Source: TMED78 sp036337035 (lineage in GTDB: Bacteria; Pseudomonadota; Gammaproteobacteria; Steroidobacterales; Rariloculaceae). Taken from it: a stretch of 64,000 bases of DNA. The notes under the pieces were generated by a model. That model searched no databases, was not told the origin of the DNA, and saw only the letters and a program-made list of their open reading frames with translations. Numbering within the stretch: position 1 is the first letter of the stretch; the number at the start of each line of letters is the position of its first letter. The DNA lies in assembly GCA_036337035.1 (NCBI GenBank), contig JAYZFC010000007.1, positions 1 to 64,000 on the forward strand, written 5' to 3'. Of this stretch, positions 1-8,493 are shown one piece after another. The position numbers were made by a program, and so were the translations under genes.

Positions 1-990
1 CTAACATCATTAGTACAAGATCCAACAAATTACGGAAGGATAATTCGAGATCCATCTAATTCGATCATTAGCATTGTTGAAGAACAGGATGCAACAGATT
101 CAGAGAAGCTAATAAATGAAGTCAATACAGGGATCATGAAATTACCTGGTAACAAGTTAAAAGTATGGCTAAATAAAATAGATGCAAATAATAATCAAAA
201 AGAGTTTTATTTAACTGATGTTATTTCACTTGCAGTTAAAGACGGCATTGCCATTAATGGAGTTGCTTTGGATGATGAACAAGAGGCTTTAGGGATTAAT
301 GACCGTTTTGATTTAGCGATAGCTGAGAGGATCGTTCAAGCAAGGAATGCTAGTATTTTATTAGATTTTGGTGCAACTTTAATAGATCCTGATAGGTTTG
401 ATTTAAGAGGAGAGCTTACAGTTGGCAAGGACGTAGTTATTGATGCAAATGTTATTTTTGAGGGCAATGTTGTTTTAAAAGATCGAGTAGAAATTGGTCC
501 AAATGTCATAATTAGAGATACTACTCTTGGTGATGATTGTAAAGTGCTAGAGAATAGTGTCTTAGATGGTGTTATTGCAGAGAATAATTGTACTATAGGT
601 CCTTTTGCTAGACTTAGGCCAGGAGTAGAGTTAGAAGAAGAAGTTAAGATAGGTAATTTTGTTGAGATAAAGAAGAGCAATATATCGAGTCAATCAAAAA
701 TTAATCACCTAAGCTATATCGGAGATGCTGATATAGGCAAGAATGTTAATATTGGTGCTGGCACCGTGACATGTAATTATGATGGCGCTAATAAAAACAA
801 AACAAAGATAAATGATAATGTTTTTATAGGTTCTGGATCTATGTTAGTTGCACCAATAGAAATAGGAGATTCTGCAACTGTTGGTGCTGGCTCAACTATT
901 ACTAAAGATGTAGCAAAAAACCAGCTTACTGTTGCAAGAGGCAAACAGATTGATGTCAAGGGCTGGAAGAGGCCCAAGAAGAATAAATAG
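1..990 (+). CDS. glmU: Bifunctional N-acetylglucosamine-1-phosphate uridyltransferase / glucosamine-1-phosphate acetyltransferase, 5' partial
   Basis: GlmU acetylates glucosamine-1-P and then joins it to UTP, giving UDP-GlcNAc for peptidoglycan and lipid A. The frame is open from base 1 without a start, so the gene is cut by the window edge; 329 codons remain of about 455. The first 45 codons carry the end of the pyrophosphorylase domain (DPTNYGRI, VEEQDAT, NEVNTGI). The rest is the left-handed beta-helix acetyltransferase domain with hexapeptide repeats, the catalytic-His segment NHLSYIGDADIG and the CNYDGANK motif. An in-frame ATG at 136 lies inside the conserved NTGIM motif and is not the start. 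glmS follows after 8 bases, as in many gammaproteobacteria, implying one operon. Confidence 0.97.
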   Translation, partial: LTSLVQDPTNYGRIIRDPSNSIISIVEEQDATDSEKLINEVNTGIMKLPGNKLKVWLNKIDANNNQKEFYLTDVISLAVKDGIAINGVALDDEQEALGINDRFDLAIAERIVQARNASILLDFGATLIDPDRFDLRGELTVGKDVVIDANVIFEGNVVLKDRVEIGPNVIIRDTTLGDDCKVLENSVLDGVIAENNCTIGPFARLRPGVELEEEVKIGNFVEIKKSNISSQSKINHLSYIGDADIGKNVNIGAGTVTCNYDGANKNKTKINDNVFIGSGSMLVAPIEIGDSATVGAGSTITKDVAKNQLTVARGKQIDVKGWKRPKKNK

Positions 991-998
991 GTTTATTT

Positions 999-2831
999 AT
1001 GTGTGGAATTGTTGGAGCAGTAGCCGGAAGAAATGTCACCCCTATATTGATGGAGGGTCTTAGAAAGCTTGAATACAGAGGATATGATTCAGCAGGTTTA
1101 TCTGTAATAGGACAAGATTTAATTCATCGTGTGAGACGAGAGGGCAAGCTGACTAATCTTGAGTCAGCTATCTCAAAAAAAATCAAAGGCCAAATTGGTA
1201 TTGCTCATACACGGTGGGCTACTCATGGCAAGCCTAGTGAAGATAACGCCCAGCCACATAATTCATCCGATAGAGTTTCTATTGTTCATAATGGCATTAT
1301 AGAGAATTATGAAGACTTAAAGTCTAGTCTAATTAAAAAAGGTTTTTCTTTTAAATCAGAGACAGATTCCGAAGTAATAGCTCACTTAATTGTTCTACAT
1401 CTAGAAGAAGGTGCAACATCTTTATTAGATGCGGTTAGAAAAATGTTTAACCAACTAGAGGGTGCTTTCGCTATTGTTGCTATAGATAAACAATCTCCAG
1501 ACTCTCTAGTAGTTGTTCGAAGTGGCTGCCCAGTTGTTATTGGAAATGGCATTAAAGAGAATTTTATTGCATCTGATGTTTCTGCATTGCTCCCAGTAAC
1601 AAGACAGTTTCAGTTTTTAGAGGAAGGAGATATAGCATTAGTCAATAGACACGAGGTTCAGATATTTAATGCTTTAGGCAAGATGACAGGCAGACCAGTT
1701 TTAGAAAGTGGTTTGACAGCCGATTCTACAGAGAAGGGAGAGTTTAGGCATTTTATGCAGAAAGAAATTCATGAACAGGGTGTAGCTATAGAGAATACAT
1801 TAAGTGGAAGAGTAAATAACAACCAAGTAGTGAAAGGCATTTTGGGAGAGAGAGCTGAAGCTTTGTTAAAAGAAGTGAAAGCAGTTCATATAATTGCGTG
1901 TGGTACTAGTTATCATGCGGGCCTTGTTGCAAGGCAGCAGATAGAAGAATTAGCAGGTTTGCCCTGCATGGTTGATATAGCTAGTGAACACAGGTATAGA
2001 AAACCAGCAATTCCAGATAACACATTAATGATTGTTATTTCACAGTCTGGTGAAACTGCTGATACCTTAGCAGCACATAGAGTGTCAAAAGACATGGGAT
2101 ACCTAGCTTCCTTAGCTATATGTAATGTTGCTGAGAGCTCATTAGTAAGGGAATCGGATTTAGCACTATTAACAAAGGCAGGTGTTGAGGTAGGAGTTGC
2201 TTCTACCAAAGCATTTACTACTCAATTAGTTGCGCTTCAGTTAATCACAATATTGATGGCTAGAAACAATGGGCTGACTAGGATAGCTGAAAAAGAATTA
2301 GTAAAAAGCTTAGTTAGTTTACCAAGTCTTGTCGATAAGACCCTTACGCTGGAAGGTGAAATAGAATTATTAGCAGAGCAGTTTGCAGATAAACACCACG
2401 CGTTATTTTTAGGTAGAGGTGCATTGAATCCAATAGCAATGGAAGGAGCCTTAAAGTTAAAGGAGATATCATATATCCACGCAGAAGCTTATGCAGCTGG
2501 AGAATTAAAGCATGGGCCTTTAGCATTAGTTGATGATGATATGCCTGTTGTCAGCTTGGCGCCAAATGATGAACTACTGGAAAAGCTTAAATCTAATCTG
2601 CAGGAAGTTAGAGTTCGAGGAGGACAATTATTTGTTTTTGCTGATAAGAAATCGAAAATTAAAGATGAGGATGGATTGAAAGTTATAAGGATGCCAACTC
2701 ATTCAGAACATTTTCAAGCACCCATACTTTATACTATTCCACTTCAGCTTTTAGCATATTATGTATCTCTGCTTAAAGGTACTGATGTTGATCAGCCAAG
2801 GAATTTGGCCAAGTCAGTTACGGTGGAGTAA
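999..2831 (+). CDS. glmS: Glutamine--fructose-6-phosphate aminotransferase (isomerizing)
   Basis: GlmS makes glucosamine-6-P from fructose-6-P and glutamine, the committed step of amino-sugar synthesis. The 610-residue protein is full length. It begins MCGIVGAV, so Cys2 becomes the N-terminal nucleophile of the glutaminase domain (about 1-220; HTRWATHG and HNGIIENY are visible). Two SIS sugar-isomerase domains follow (about 285-425 with ACGTSYHAG and SQSGETADT, and 455-600 with KLKEISYIHAEAY), and the C-terminus ends LAKSVTVE as expected. The 8-base gap after glmU leaves no room for a glmS ribozyme. The neighbour on the other side is convergent. Confidence 0.98.
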   Translation: MCGIVGAVAGRNVTPILMEGLRKLEYRGYDSAGLSVIGQDLIHRVRREGKLTNLESAISKKIKGQIGIAHTRWATHGKPSEDNAQPHNSSDRVSIVHNGIIENYEDLKSSLIKKGFSFKSETDSEVIAHLIVLHLEEGATSLLDAVRKMFNQLEGAFAIVAIDKQSPDSLVVVRSGCPVVIGNGIKENFIASDVSALLPVTRQFQFLEEGDIALVNRHEVQIFNALGKMTGRPVLESGLTADSTEKGEFRHFMQKEIHEQGVAIENTLSGRVNNNQVVKGILGERAEALLKEVKAVHIIACGTSYHAGLVARQQIEELAGLPCMVDIASEHRYRKPAIPDNTLMIVISQSGETADTLAAHRVSKDMGYLASLAICNVAESSLVRESDLALLTKAGVEVGVASTKAFTTQLVALQLITILMARNNGLTRIAEKELVKSLVSLPSLVDKTLTLEGEIELLAEQFADKHHALFLGRGALNPIAMEGALKLKEISYIHAEAYAAGELKHGPLALVDDDMPVVSLAPNDELLEKLKSNLQEVRVRGGQLFVFADKKSKIKDEDGLKVIRMPTHSEHFQAPILYTIPLQLLAYYVSLLKGTDVDQPRNLAKSVTVE

Positions 2832-2856
2832 GTTTAAACGAGATTTAAATTATTTT

Positions 2857-3864
2857 TTAATTCGTACACTCGTAGGGTTCGATTTCTAATTCGGGATGCC
2901 ATTGCCAGGTCCAGATCGCAGTCACAGGCTCAGTAAATGTTTCTGGATCATTGACAGTGATGGTGTAGGCAAGTTCGGTACCCTCCTCATTACTAAGAGA
3001 GAATCGTTCAAGTATTTCTGAGGACTGACTTTGAGGAACACCGGTGCGATCGAAAAATGGCCAATCTATCCGTGAAGTTCGTACCACTAGATCATCGTTT
3101 TCCCAGTGTCCAACTGAGTAGCCAAGCTCACTAAGTGGTTGCTCTGCGACATCTCCTGTTTCACCCATGTGAACAACTCGAACGATATCAAAATATTCTG
3201 CACGGATAATAATATCTCCATTTTGTTCAGTAAAATCAATAGGATGAGGACCTCTACCAAGCATTGCAAATGGCATCCCTGGGGCTACACAGCGCATAAT
3301 TCCATCGTCGGTAATTGGATCCCAGGATGCGCGTGCCTCTTTTGCTGCTTCAGTTAGCGGTAAATTACGAGGAAATAGACCAGGCGGCATTCTTCTCATC
3401 CATACGCGAAAGATTCCCTGTGCTTCCTTAGTTGCATCATTGCGTTGCTCGACGAGCGTGCTTCCGATTGTATTTTCTGACCAACGAGCATCACCTGCCT
3501 CCTGAGTTATTATTTCTAGGCCAGTTGATAGCAAGATATTAGTCATAAACATATGGTTTTTCTGACGAGTTGATGGATTACCTGCGACTAGAATTGTGTC
3601 ACCAACTTGCATTAAATCTCGGGGTACACCACGGCGATCCTGACCATTGACACTTTGTGCTTCCAGATTCCATATTTCTTCTACACCATCTGAGTTCTCT
3701 ATGCGCAGTGAGAAGCGAACATGCGGGTTACGCCAGTGCAGTGTAACTATTTCGCCCTCAAGCTCACGTACAACCGAGCGATCATACTCAGCAACAGAGT
3801 GATGTCCTAATACTATAAACGAATACAGGGAGATGCTGATAACTAAAATAGCTTTCATTGTCAT
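2857..3864 (-). CDS. Secreted DUF6152 family protein, G+C-rich copy
   Basis: The 335-residue protein has an N-terminal signal peptide followed at once by HHSVAEYD, then the DUF6152 pattern (EGEIVTLHWRNPHVRF, VGDTILVAG). This family is common in marine gammaproteobacteria and has no established function. A second, divergent copy lies at 6630-7718. Base composition is unlike the neighbours: lines 3001-3060, 3301-3360 and 3721-3780 have 27, 33 and 33 G+C of 60, whereas 4201-4260 has 14 and 2281-2340 has 19, so recent acquisition is likely. The ATG at 3858 is an equally good start, giving 333 residues. It is alone on its strand and convergent with glmS. Confidence 0.85.
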   Translation of the reverse strand: MTMKAILVISISLYSFIVLGHHSVAEYDRSVVRELEGEIVTLHWRNPHVRFSLRIENSDGVEEIWNLEAQSVNGQDRRGVPRDLMQVGDTILVAGNPSTRQKNHMFMTNILLSTGLEIITQEAGDARWSENTIGSTLVEQRNDATKEAQGIFRVWMRRMPPGLFPRNLPLTEAAKEARASWDPITDDGIMRCVAPGMPFAMLGRGPHPIDFTEQNGDIIIRAEYFDIVRVVHMGETGDVAEQPLSELGYSVGHWENDDLVVRTSRIDWPFFDRTGVPQSQSSEILERFSLSNEEGTELAYTITVNDPETFTEPVTAIWTWQWHPELEIEPYECTN

Positions 3865-3955
3865 ATACTAAGCAAAAGAGATAAGAATTATTTAAAGACA
3901 ACATCCTATCAGAAAATCTATATTTTATCTAAAAATAGTGGTTCAATTTCCAAAA

Positions 3956-4720
3956 ATGAACATAATAAAAAAAATACACATCTTTCCTATTAAGGGTTTT
4001 TCTTATCAGAGTCATGAGAGCATATCACTAGAAAAGGGTGAAGTAATAAATGGCGATAGGGAGTATGCATTTGCAAAAGATAGCATTCAATTTGATCCTG
4101 ATAATCCAAAATATTTTTCTAAAAGAAATTTTTTAGCTTTAGTTAAAGATGAAAAGCTAGCAGAGTTAAATACAACCTTTGATCAACAGTCTTGTCAATG
4201 GACTATAAAAATAAAAAATAAAATTATTGCTAAATGGATTCTAGATAATGAAGAGTGCCATGCTGCAGAATCATATTTAAAGAATTTTTTAAATTTGCCA
4301 AATGATCAGAAGATTACATTAGTAAGGGCAAATGGTGGAACTAAGAAGCATTCTTTTTCTGATGTACCAGACAAGGCCATATCATTAATTAATCTTCAAT
4401 CTATAAGAGATCTAGAGAGTAAAATTAATAAGGATATTGATCCATGTAGATTTAGATCTAATATTTATTTTGAGAGCGATAGGCCATGGATTGAGTTTGA
4501 TTGGCTAGGCCAAGAATTACATATTGGTCGCGCAATACTTAAGGTGTTTAAAAGGACAAAAAGATGTGCTGCAACAATGGTTAATCCTAAGAATGCCACT
4601 AGAGATATTAATATTCCTAAGGATCTTAAAAGGTACTATAATCATATAGATATGGGTATATACGCCGAAGTAGTACAGGGTGGAAATATACAAGTTGATG
4701 ATCTTATCAAGATAAAATAA
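3956..4720 (+). CDS. MOSC domain-containing protein
   Basis: The 254-residue protein resembles the YcbX/mARC group. An N-terminal MOSC beta-barrel domain (KKIHIFPIKGF at the start) is followed by a MOSC domain with the FRSNIYFE segment and the Cys motif RTKRCAATMVNP; this Cys is the residue proposed to carry sulfur or ligate molybdenum in MOSC proteins. The role is probably molybdenum-cofactor-linked reduction or sulfur transfer, but the substrate cannot be told. A GTG at 3938 would add six residues; I prefer the ATG at 3956 because the family begins just before IFPIKG. A thioesterase and an NTF2-like gene follow closely in the same direction. Confidence 0.85.
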   Translation: MNIIKKIHIFPIKGFSYQSHESISLEKGEVINGDREYAFAKDSIQFDPDNPKYFSKRNFLALVKDEKLAELNTTFDQQSCQWTIKIKNKIIAKWILDNEECHAAESYLKNFLNLPNDQKITLVRANGGTKKHSFSDVPDKAISLINLQSIRDLESKINKDIDPCRFRSNIYFESDRPWIEFDWLGQELHIGRAILKVFKRTKRCAATMVNPKNATRDINIPKDLKRYYNHIDMGIYAEVVQGGNIQVDDLIKIK

Positions 4721-4728
4721 CTTAATTA

Positions 4729-5127
4729 ATGTTTAGTAAAAAATTCATAGTGTCTGATGATTATATTGATACCAACGGCCATCTTAATGAGGTTGGTTAT
4801 TATCACTATGCTGGTAAAGTTCCATGGGCTAAGGGAAAACAATTATTTAAAGATGATTTTATAACTAAACATAATATAGGGCCAATTATCTTTGAAACTA
4901 AAATTGAATTTCTTAAGGAAATATTTTCTGGAGAGACAATAAATATTACTCTTGAATTTATTGATCTTAAGGAGAATGGAAGAAAATTTACTAGAGTGAT
5001 AAGGATATATAATGAATTAAATGATCTATCAGCAATAGTAACTAGTAAAGGTGGATTTATGAATTTAAAAACTAGGAAAGTTGTACCACCACCAGAAGAG
5101 GTTTACCAAAAATTTCTGAATAATTAA
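4729..5127 (+). CDS. Acyl-CoA thioesterase-like hotdog-fold protein
   Basis: The 132-residue protein has the size and motif of the 4-hydroxybenzoyl-CoA thioesterase group. Near residues 11-23 it shows YIDTNGHLNEVGYY, matching the family's D-x-x-x-H-x-N-x-x-Y active-site segment, followed by a long central helix and beta strands (FETKIEFLKEIFSGETI). It probably hydrolyses an acyl-CoA thioester in the cytoplasm; the substrate is not predictable. It starts 8 bases after the MOSC gene stop, so the two are likely co-transcribed. Confidence 0.82.
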   Translation: MFSKKFIVSDDYIDTNGHLNEVGYYHYAGKVPWAKGKQLFKDDFITKHNIGPIIFETKIEFLKEIFSGETINITLEFIDLKENGRKFTRVIRIYNELNDLSAIVTSKGGFMNLKTRKVVPPPEEVYQKFLNN

Positions 5128-5153
5128 AATTTACAAAAAAAAGGGGAAAGTAC

Positions 5154-5489
5154 ATGTCATTTTATAAAAAGTGGAGTAAGGCATTATTAGATAAGGATGT
5201 TAAGGCGCAAATTGATTGTTACCATGAGGATTTTGAGTTTGTAAGACATCAGACTGGCACATCAATGAATAAAGATGAGATGTCAAACATGATAAAAGGC
5301 ATGTATGAGACCGGAAGGCTTGAGATAGTTTCTACTAGATGTATATATGAGAATGAAGAAATTCTTGTTGAGCATATGGTAGTTGATTTTCCCGATGGTA
5401 CAACTGAATCAATAATTGCAGCCTATACAATAAAAGATGGACAGATTATAAGACAGGAGACTGGAGCTACTTTAGTTTCTAAAGATTAA
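5154..5489 (+). CDS. SnoaL/NTF2-like fold protein
   Basis: This 111-residue protein fits the small cone-shaped NTF2/SnoaL fold: an early helix with W-S-K-A-L-L-D-K-D, then CYHEDFEFVRHQTG, a middle helix and C-terminal strands (DGQIIRQETGATLV). Members are ketosteroid isomerase-like enzymes or ligand-binding proteins, so the reaction cannot be named. A purine-rich AAGGGGAAAG run sits just upstream of the ATG and is a plausible ribosome binding site. It is the last gene of the MOSC-thioesterase-NTF2 group; the next gene is convergent. Confidence 0.75.
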   Translation: MSFYKKWSKALLDKDVKAQIDCYHEDFEFVRHQTGTSMNKDEMSNMIKGMYETGRLEIVSTRCIYENEEILVEHMVVDFPDGTTESIIAAYTIKDGQIIRQETGATLVSKD

Positions 5490-5502
5490 TATCTATTTTA
5501 GT

Positions 5503-6342
5503 TTAAGGAAAAAGTGAAATAATTAAATCCTTGTTTGGAGGACTAAGAATTTTTTCCACATAGTCTTCATAAAGTTTGTGACCTAGTGGATTGTTAGTAA
5601 TAACCTCAGAGGGCTTCCCAAGCTTAAATTCACTATTGCCGTTGCCATAGCCTTCCTCAACATTGCCAGCTGTTACGAAATAATCCCATTCAGCTAGAAT
5701 AAGCCAGTAGGCATATTCTTGAGTAAGAACTCTTCGATATGCTTCAGCATCTCCCTGGAGGGCAGCATAGCTAGTGATGTTATAATCACCAGCGTCAATG
5801 GCTTCTTGCATAGCTAAATAAAGCTGAGAATTAGTATTGTTATAATCCCAAGTTGTTGGGAATGCAAACTTGAAGCCAACAGCTGTAATAGTATGAAGCA
5901 GGTGTTCTATAACTTCACTTATTTGGTCAGAGCCAGAGCCAGACTCGAAAATATAATCAACTGCATTGTCACCATAAGGTGAGCTTGCTATGGCATTCAT
6001 ATCAGAGTAATTGCTCGGACTACCTTTACCAACTCGCTGATAGATATTTTGACTAGATATTGTTGAGTTATAGTTGCTTTTCATCGCTGCATCAATACTA
6101 CTAGAATTTTGAAGCATCGCTTCGTATGCTTTGCCTAAATTGGCTAAGAAAGAAGATGAGACATCTGCTCTTCCAAAAATCGCTAGATTATTTTGACTAA
6201 TTTTTTGTGTAAATACAGAATTAGTACCATCAGGATTGCCATCATTTGGCCCAGCTGGGCCGCCTCCAGATGAGGTACCACCACCACCGCCACCACAGGA
6301 TGCCAATAACAGAATGATAGAAAAATATAAATATCTTGTCAT
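5503..6342 (-). CDS. Hypothetical lipoprotein with glycine-rich linker
   Basis: From the ATG at 6342 the product is 279 residues and begins with a short lipoprotein signal ending in the lipobox LLASC, followed by a run of six glycines and a Gly/Ser/Pro/Asn-rich linker. The frame stays open to 6432, but that would bury the signal peptide behind 30 extra residues, so 6342 is chosen. The body has no domain I recognise. It is rich in Tyr, Asn and acidic residues and has an EVIEHLLH segment that is not a standard zinc-protease motif. It is probably anchored in the outer membrane and exposed to the periplasm or surface. Confidence 0.75.
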   Translation of the reverse strand: MTRYLYFSIILLLASCGGGGGGTSSGGGPAGPNDGNPDGTNSVFTQKISQNNLAIFGRADVSSSFLANLGKAYEAMLQNSSSIDAAMKSNYNSTISSQNIYQRVGKGSPSNYSDMNAIASSPYGDNAVDYIFESGSGSDQISEVIEHLLHTITAVGFKFAFPTTWDYNNTNSQLYLAMQEAIDAGDYNITSYAALQGDAEAYRRVLTQEYAYWLILAEWDYFVTAGNVEEGYGNGNSEFKLGKPSEVITNNPLGHKLYEDYVEKILSPPNKDLIISLFP

Positions 6343-6385
6343 GATTACAGTATAATCAATAAATAACTTTGGATAAACTTTCTTT

Positions 6386-6628
6386 ATGGAATTAGACGCT
6401 TTAAAAATTTTCTTTATGTGGTGTTCTATCATTAATGTTGGGGTACTACTTTTTTCCGCTCTATTGCTTAGTGTATTTAGAAATAAAATAATTCCTATTC
6501 ATAAGAAATTTTCTGGATTAGAAGAAAATGATTTAAAAAGACGCTATTTCAACTTTCTGGGAAACTACAAAATAGCAATTTTTATTTTAAACTTTGTTCC
6601 TTATTTAGTTTTAGAGTTCTTCATTTAA
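6386..6628 (+). CDS. DUF6868 family small membrane protein
   Basis: The 80-residue protein has two hydrophobic helices (about 7-31 and 60-80) around a short polar loop. FFMWCSIINVGVLL and FLGNYKIAIFILNFVPYL match the pattern of DUF6868 inner-membrane proteins, whose function is unknown. It is read alone, divergent from the lipoprotein gene and ending next to the stop of the convergent DUF6152 gene at 6630. Confidence 0.7.
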   Translation: MELDALKIFFMWCSIINVGVLLFSALLLSVFRNKIIPIHKKFSGLEENDLKRRYFNFLGNYKIAIFILNFVPYLVLEFFI

Positions 6629-6629
6629 C

Positions 6630-7718
6630 TTAGTCAAAACTCCATAAAGACTCAAGGAGACCTTGATCAATCATATCCATGTAGTGACTAGCTGGATCAC
6701 AAGGACTAGCTCCAGATACAAGGTTAATATTATCATCCCTTGCTGATCCCCTTTCACGGATTAGTGGTTCTGTATAGTAAGGATCATAAATTATCATTTT
6801 TCTATCCATAGATAATTGATCTTCGCTGAGGGTATATGTTTCAACAATCCTTGTTTCTTCTCCAGACATTGGGTGTCCAAGACCATCGAGCCAGCTAGGA
6901 GAAAGATTAGTTGTTTCAATAATCAAAACATTATCTTCCCATTTACCTTTTGAAAAGCCCATTGGTGAGGCTAATAGTCCTTGAGGAGCATTTCTATTAT
7001 CAAGCCATACCCTTCTTACATTACCGGCTATTATCATTAAATAGTGATCACCAGCATCATGGATTTCTAAATTGAAAGGTGCTCCAAACGCCCTAGGTAA
7101 GCCAACCGGAGCACATGTTTTTGCTGGATCTTGCCATGGCTGGGTAGATTCATAGATTTTTTTACCTTCTTCTGTGAATGGTATTGGCTTAGGCTCAAGA
7201 TCGCCAGCTGTTATTCTGAATTTATATCTATTAGTCCAAGCACCAGTTATATCATAATTAAAGTTAGCTGGAACTACGCCATAAAAATTATCACTATTAG
7301 CATTTATCTGATTGATACCGTAAGCTGATGCTGCCCCACCGTCCTGGAGGCTCATTTCTTGACCGTTATCTAGAATTGCCATTTCCATAAAAAGCTTTTT
7401 AGTTGAATTTCTACCTAATGCACCAAAAACTTTTACATTATCACCTACCTCTAAGGTATTTTGATTCCAATTCATCCTAAGCATTGTTCTAACATTATGG
7501 GTTTGGATCTGCCATTCTTCAATTGAGCCATTATTTAATTCTGTTTTTATTCTATAAGTAACATGAGGATTGGAAAATCTAACCCATGTTACCTGACCTT
7601 CTTTAAAGGCTTTATTATCAGCGTCAAACTCAAATGCAAATGAATGGTGTGCAAGTGAACTATTTATTTTAATAAGAAAAATTAATGAAAGTAATAAAGC
7701 CTGCTTAATATTCATCAT
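6630..7718 (-). CDS. Secreted DUF6152 family protein, operon copy
   Basis: The 362-residue protein has a signal peptide ending S-S-L-A, then HHSFAFEFD at residues 24-32, so cleavage would expose an N-terminal histidine. The DUF6152 pattern follows (EGQVTWVRFSNPHVTYRI, VGDNVKVFGALG). It shares the domain layout of the copy at 2857-3864 but has the local AT-rich composition and is clearly diverged. It starts 5 bases after the DUF2721 gene and is the last gene of the operon that begins with the nitrile hydratase-like fusion. No function is established; a periplasmic location is inferred from the signal peptide. Confidence 0.82.
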   Translation of the reverse strand: MMNIKQALLLSLIFLIKINSSLAHHSFAFEFDADNKAFKEGQVTWVRFSNPHVTYRIKTELNNGSIEEWQIQTHNVRTMLRMNWNQNTLEVGDNVKVFGALGRNSTKKLFMEMAILDNGQEMSLQDGGAASAYGINQINANSDNFYGVVPANFNYDITGAWTNRYKFRITAGDLEPKPIPFTEEGKKIYESTQPWQDPAKTCAPVGLPRAFGAPFNLEIHDAGDHYLMIIAGNVRRVWLDNRNAPQGLLASPMGFSKGKWEDNVLIIETTNLSPSWLDGLGHPMSGEETRIVETYTLSEDQLSMDRKMIIYDPYYTEPLIRERGSARDDNINLVSGASPCDPASHYMDMIDQGLLESLWSFD

Positions 7719-7723
7719 TTTTT

Positions 7724-8188
7724 TTAATCCAGATTTAATTTTATTTTTGCGATAACAGATTCGCTGCCCTTTAGCTTACTATGCATAGAGCTTCTTGCAA
7801 TGTATACCTCTAATACCATTGCTATTAAGGATATTAACAGCAAAAGCATACATATAATAAAAAGGCTAGCTATCAAAAAGTCAAAATTTATATTTGTTAT
7901 TGCTCCAACAAATAGGGAGATAATTACAAAACACACTATTACTAAGTTAGCAGCGGCAAGAGTAATACTTAGGTAAACTAGTGAGCTTCTTTTAATTAAT
8001 TTTTGCTTAGCATTATCAATAATTTTTTGATCATCTATATCGTTGGCCTCTACACCAATTGCCTGCATGATTCTCATTCTGTCTTTTATTCTAGTTAGTC
8101 TACCCATCATTACATTCACTAGAGCACCAACACCAGTTAGAAGAAATACAGGAGTGACAGCAGCTTGCATGGCTTCTATTATATCCAT
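7724..8188 (-). CDS. DUF2721 family inner-membrane protein
   Basis: The 154-residue protein fits DUF2721: a conserved N-terminal helix (AAVTPVFLLTGVGALVNVM), a charged cytoplasmic segment with RLTRIKDRMR, then two closely spaced membrane helices (about 74-98 and 104-128). Function is unknown. Its ATG overlaps the stop codon of the upstream beta-C subunit gene by one base, so translation is probably coupled, tying it to the nitrile hydratase-like genes. Confidence 0.8.
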   Translation of the reverse strand: MDIIEAMQAAVTPVFLLTGVGALVNVMMGRLTRIKDRMRIMQAIGVEANDIDDQKIIDNAKQKLIKRSSLVYLSITLAAANLVIVCFVIISLFVGAITNINFDFLIASLFIICMLLLLISLIAMVLEVYIARSSMHSKLKGSESVIAKIKLNLD

Positions 8189-8493
8189 TAATTAACCATC
8201 CAATGCTCGTAAATTTCAAGCTCTAAGGTATCAGATTCTTCTCCAGAATAGTTAGGCCAAATATCTTTTTGATAAAATCTGCATCTATAAAGAGGTACTA
8301 ATTTTGGATGAGGAAGCTGATGAGCAATATGTTCAGGATTAGGAAAATTACCACAGTATCTTTCGATAATCCCACTTTTTCCTCTAATATAGGCAGGAGT
8401 GCGGCAATGACCTTTTGATATTCGGTCGTCTATTTTTACCTTATCTGACTTTTTATACTTAGGCTCTAATTTTTCTTTTTTCTTATGAATCAT
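8188..8493 (-). CDS. Nitrile hydratase beta C-terminal domain / thiocyanate hydrolase alpha-like subunit
   Basis: This 101-residue protein corresponds to the SH3-like C-terminal half of a nitrile hydratase beta subunit, which in thiocyanate hydrolase is a separate alpha subunit. It shows GHCRTPAYIRGKSGIIER (28-45) with the conserved Arg, then LYRCRFYQKDIWPNYS and a terminal DTLELEIYEHW, as in the family. It lacks the N-terminal half of beta, which is fused to the catalytic subunit in the preceding gene. The ATGA overlap of 4 bases with that gene implies coupled translation and a roughly equal subunit ratio. Confidence 0.85.
   Translation of the reverse strand: MIHKKKEKLEPKYKKSDKVKIDDRISKGHCRTPAYIRGKSGIIERYCGNFPNPEHIAHQLPHPKLVPLYRCRFYQKDIWPNYSGEESDTLELEIYEHWMVN

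Noticed and set aside
991..998. glmS riboswitch/ribozyme
   Set aside because: Only 8 bases separate glmU and glmS, far too short.
3938..3955. GTG at 3938 as start of the MOSC protein
   Set aside because: It adds six residues not expected in the family and has no ribosome binding site; the ATG at 3956 fits the domain start.
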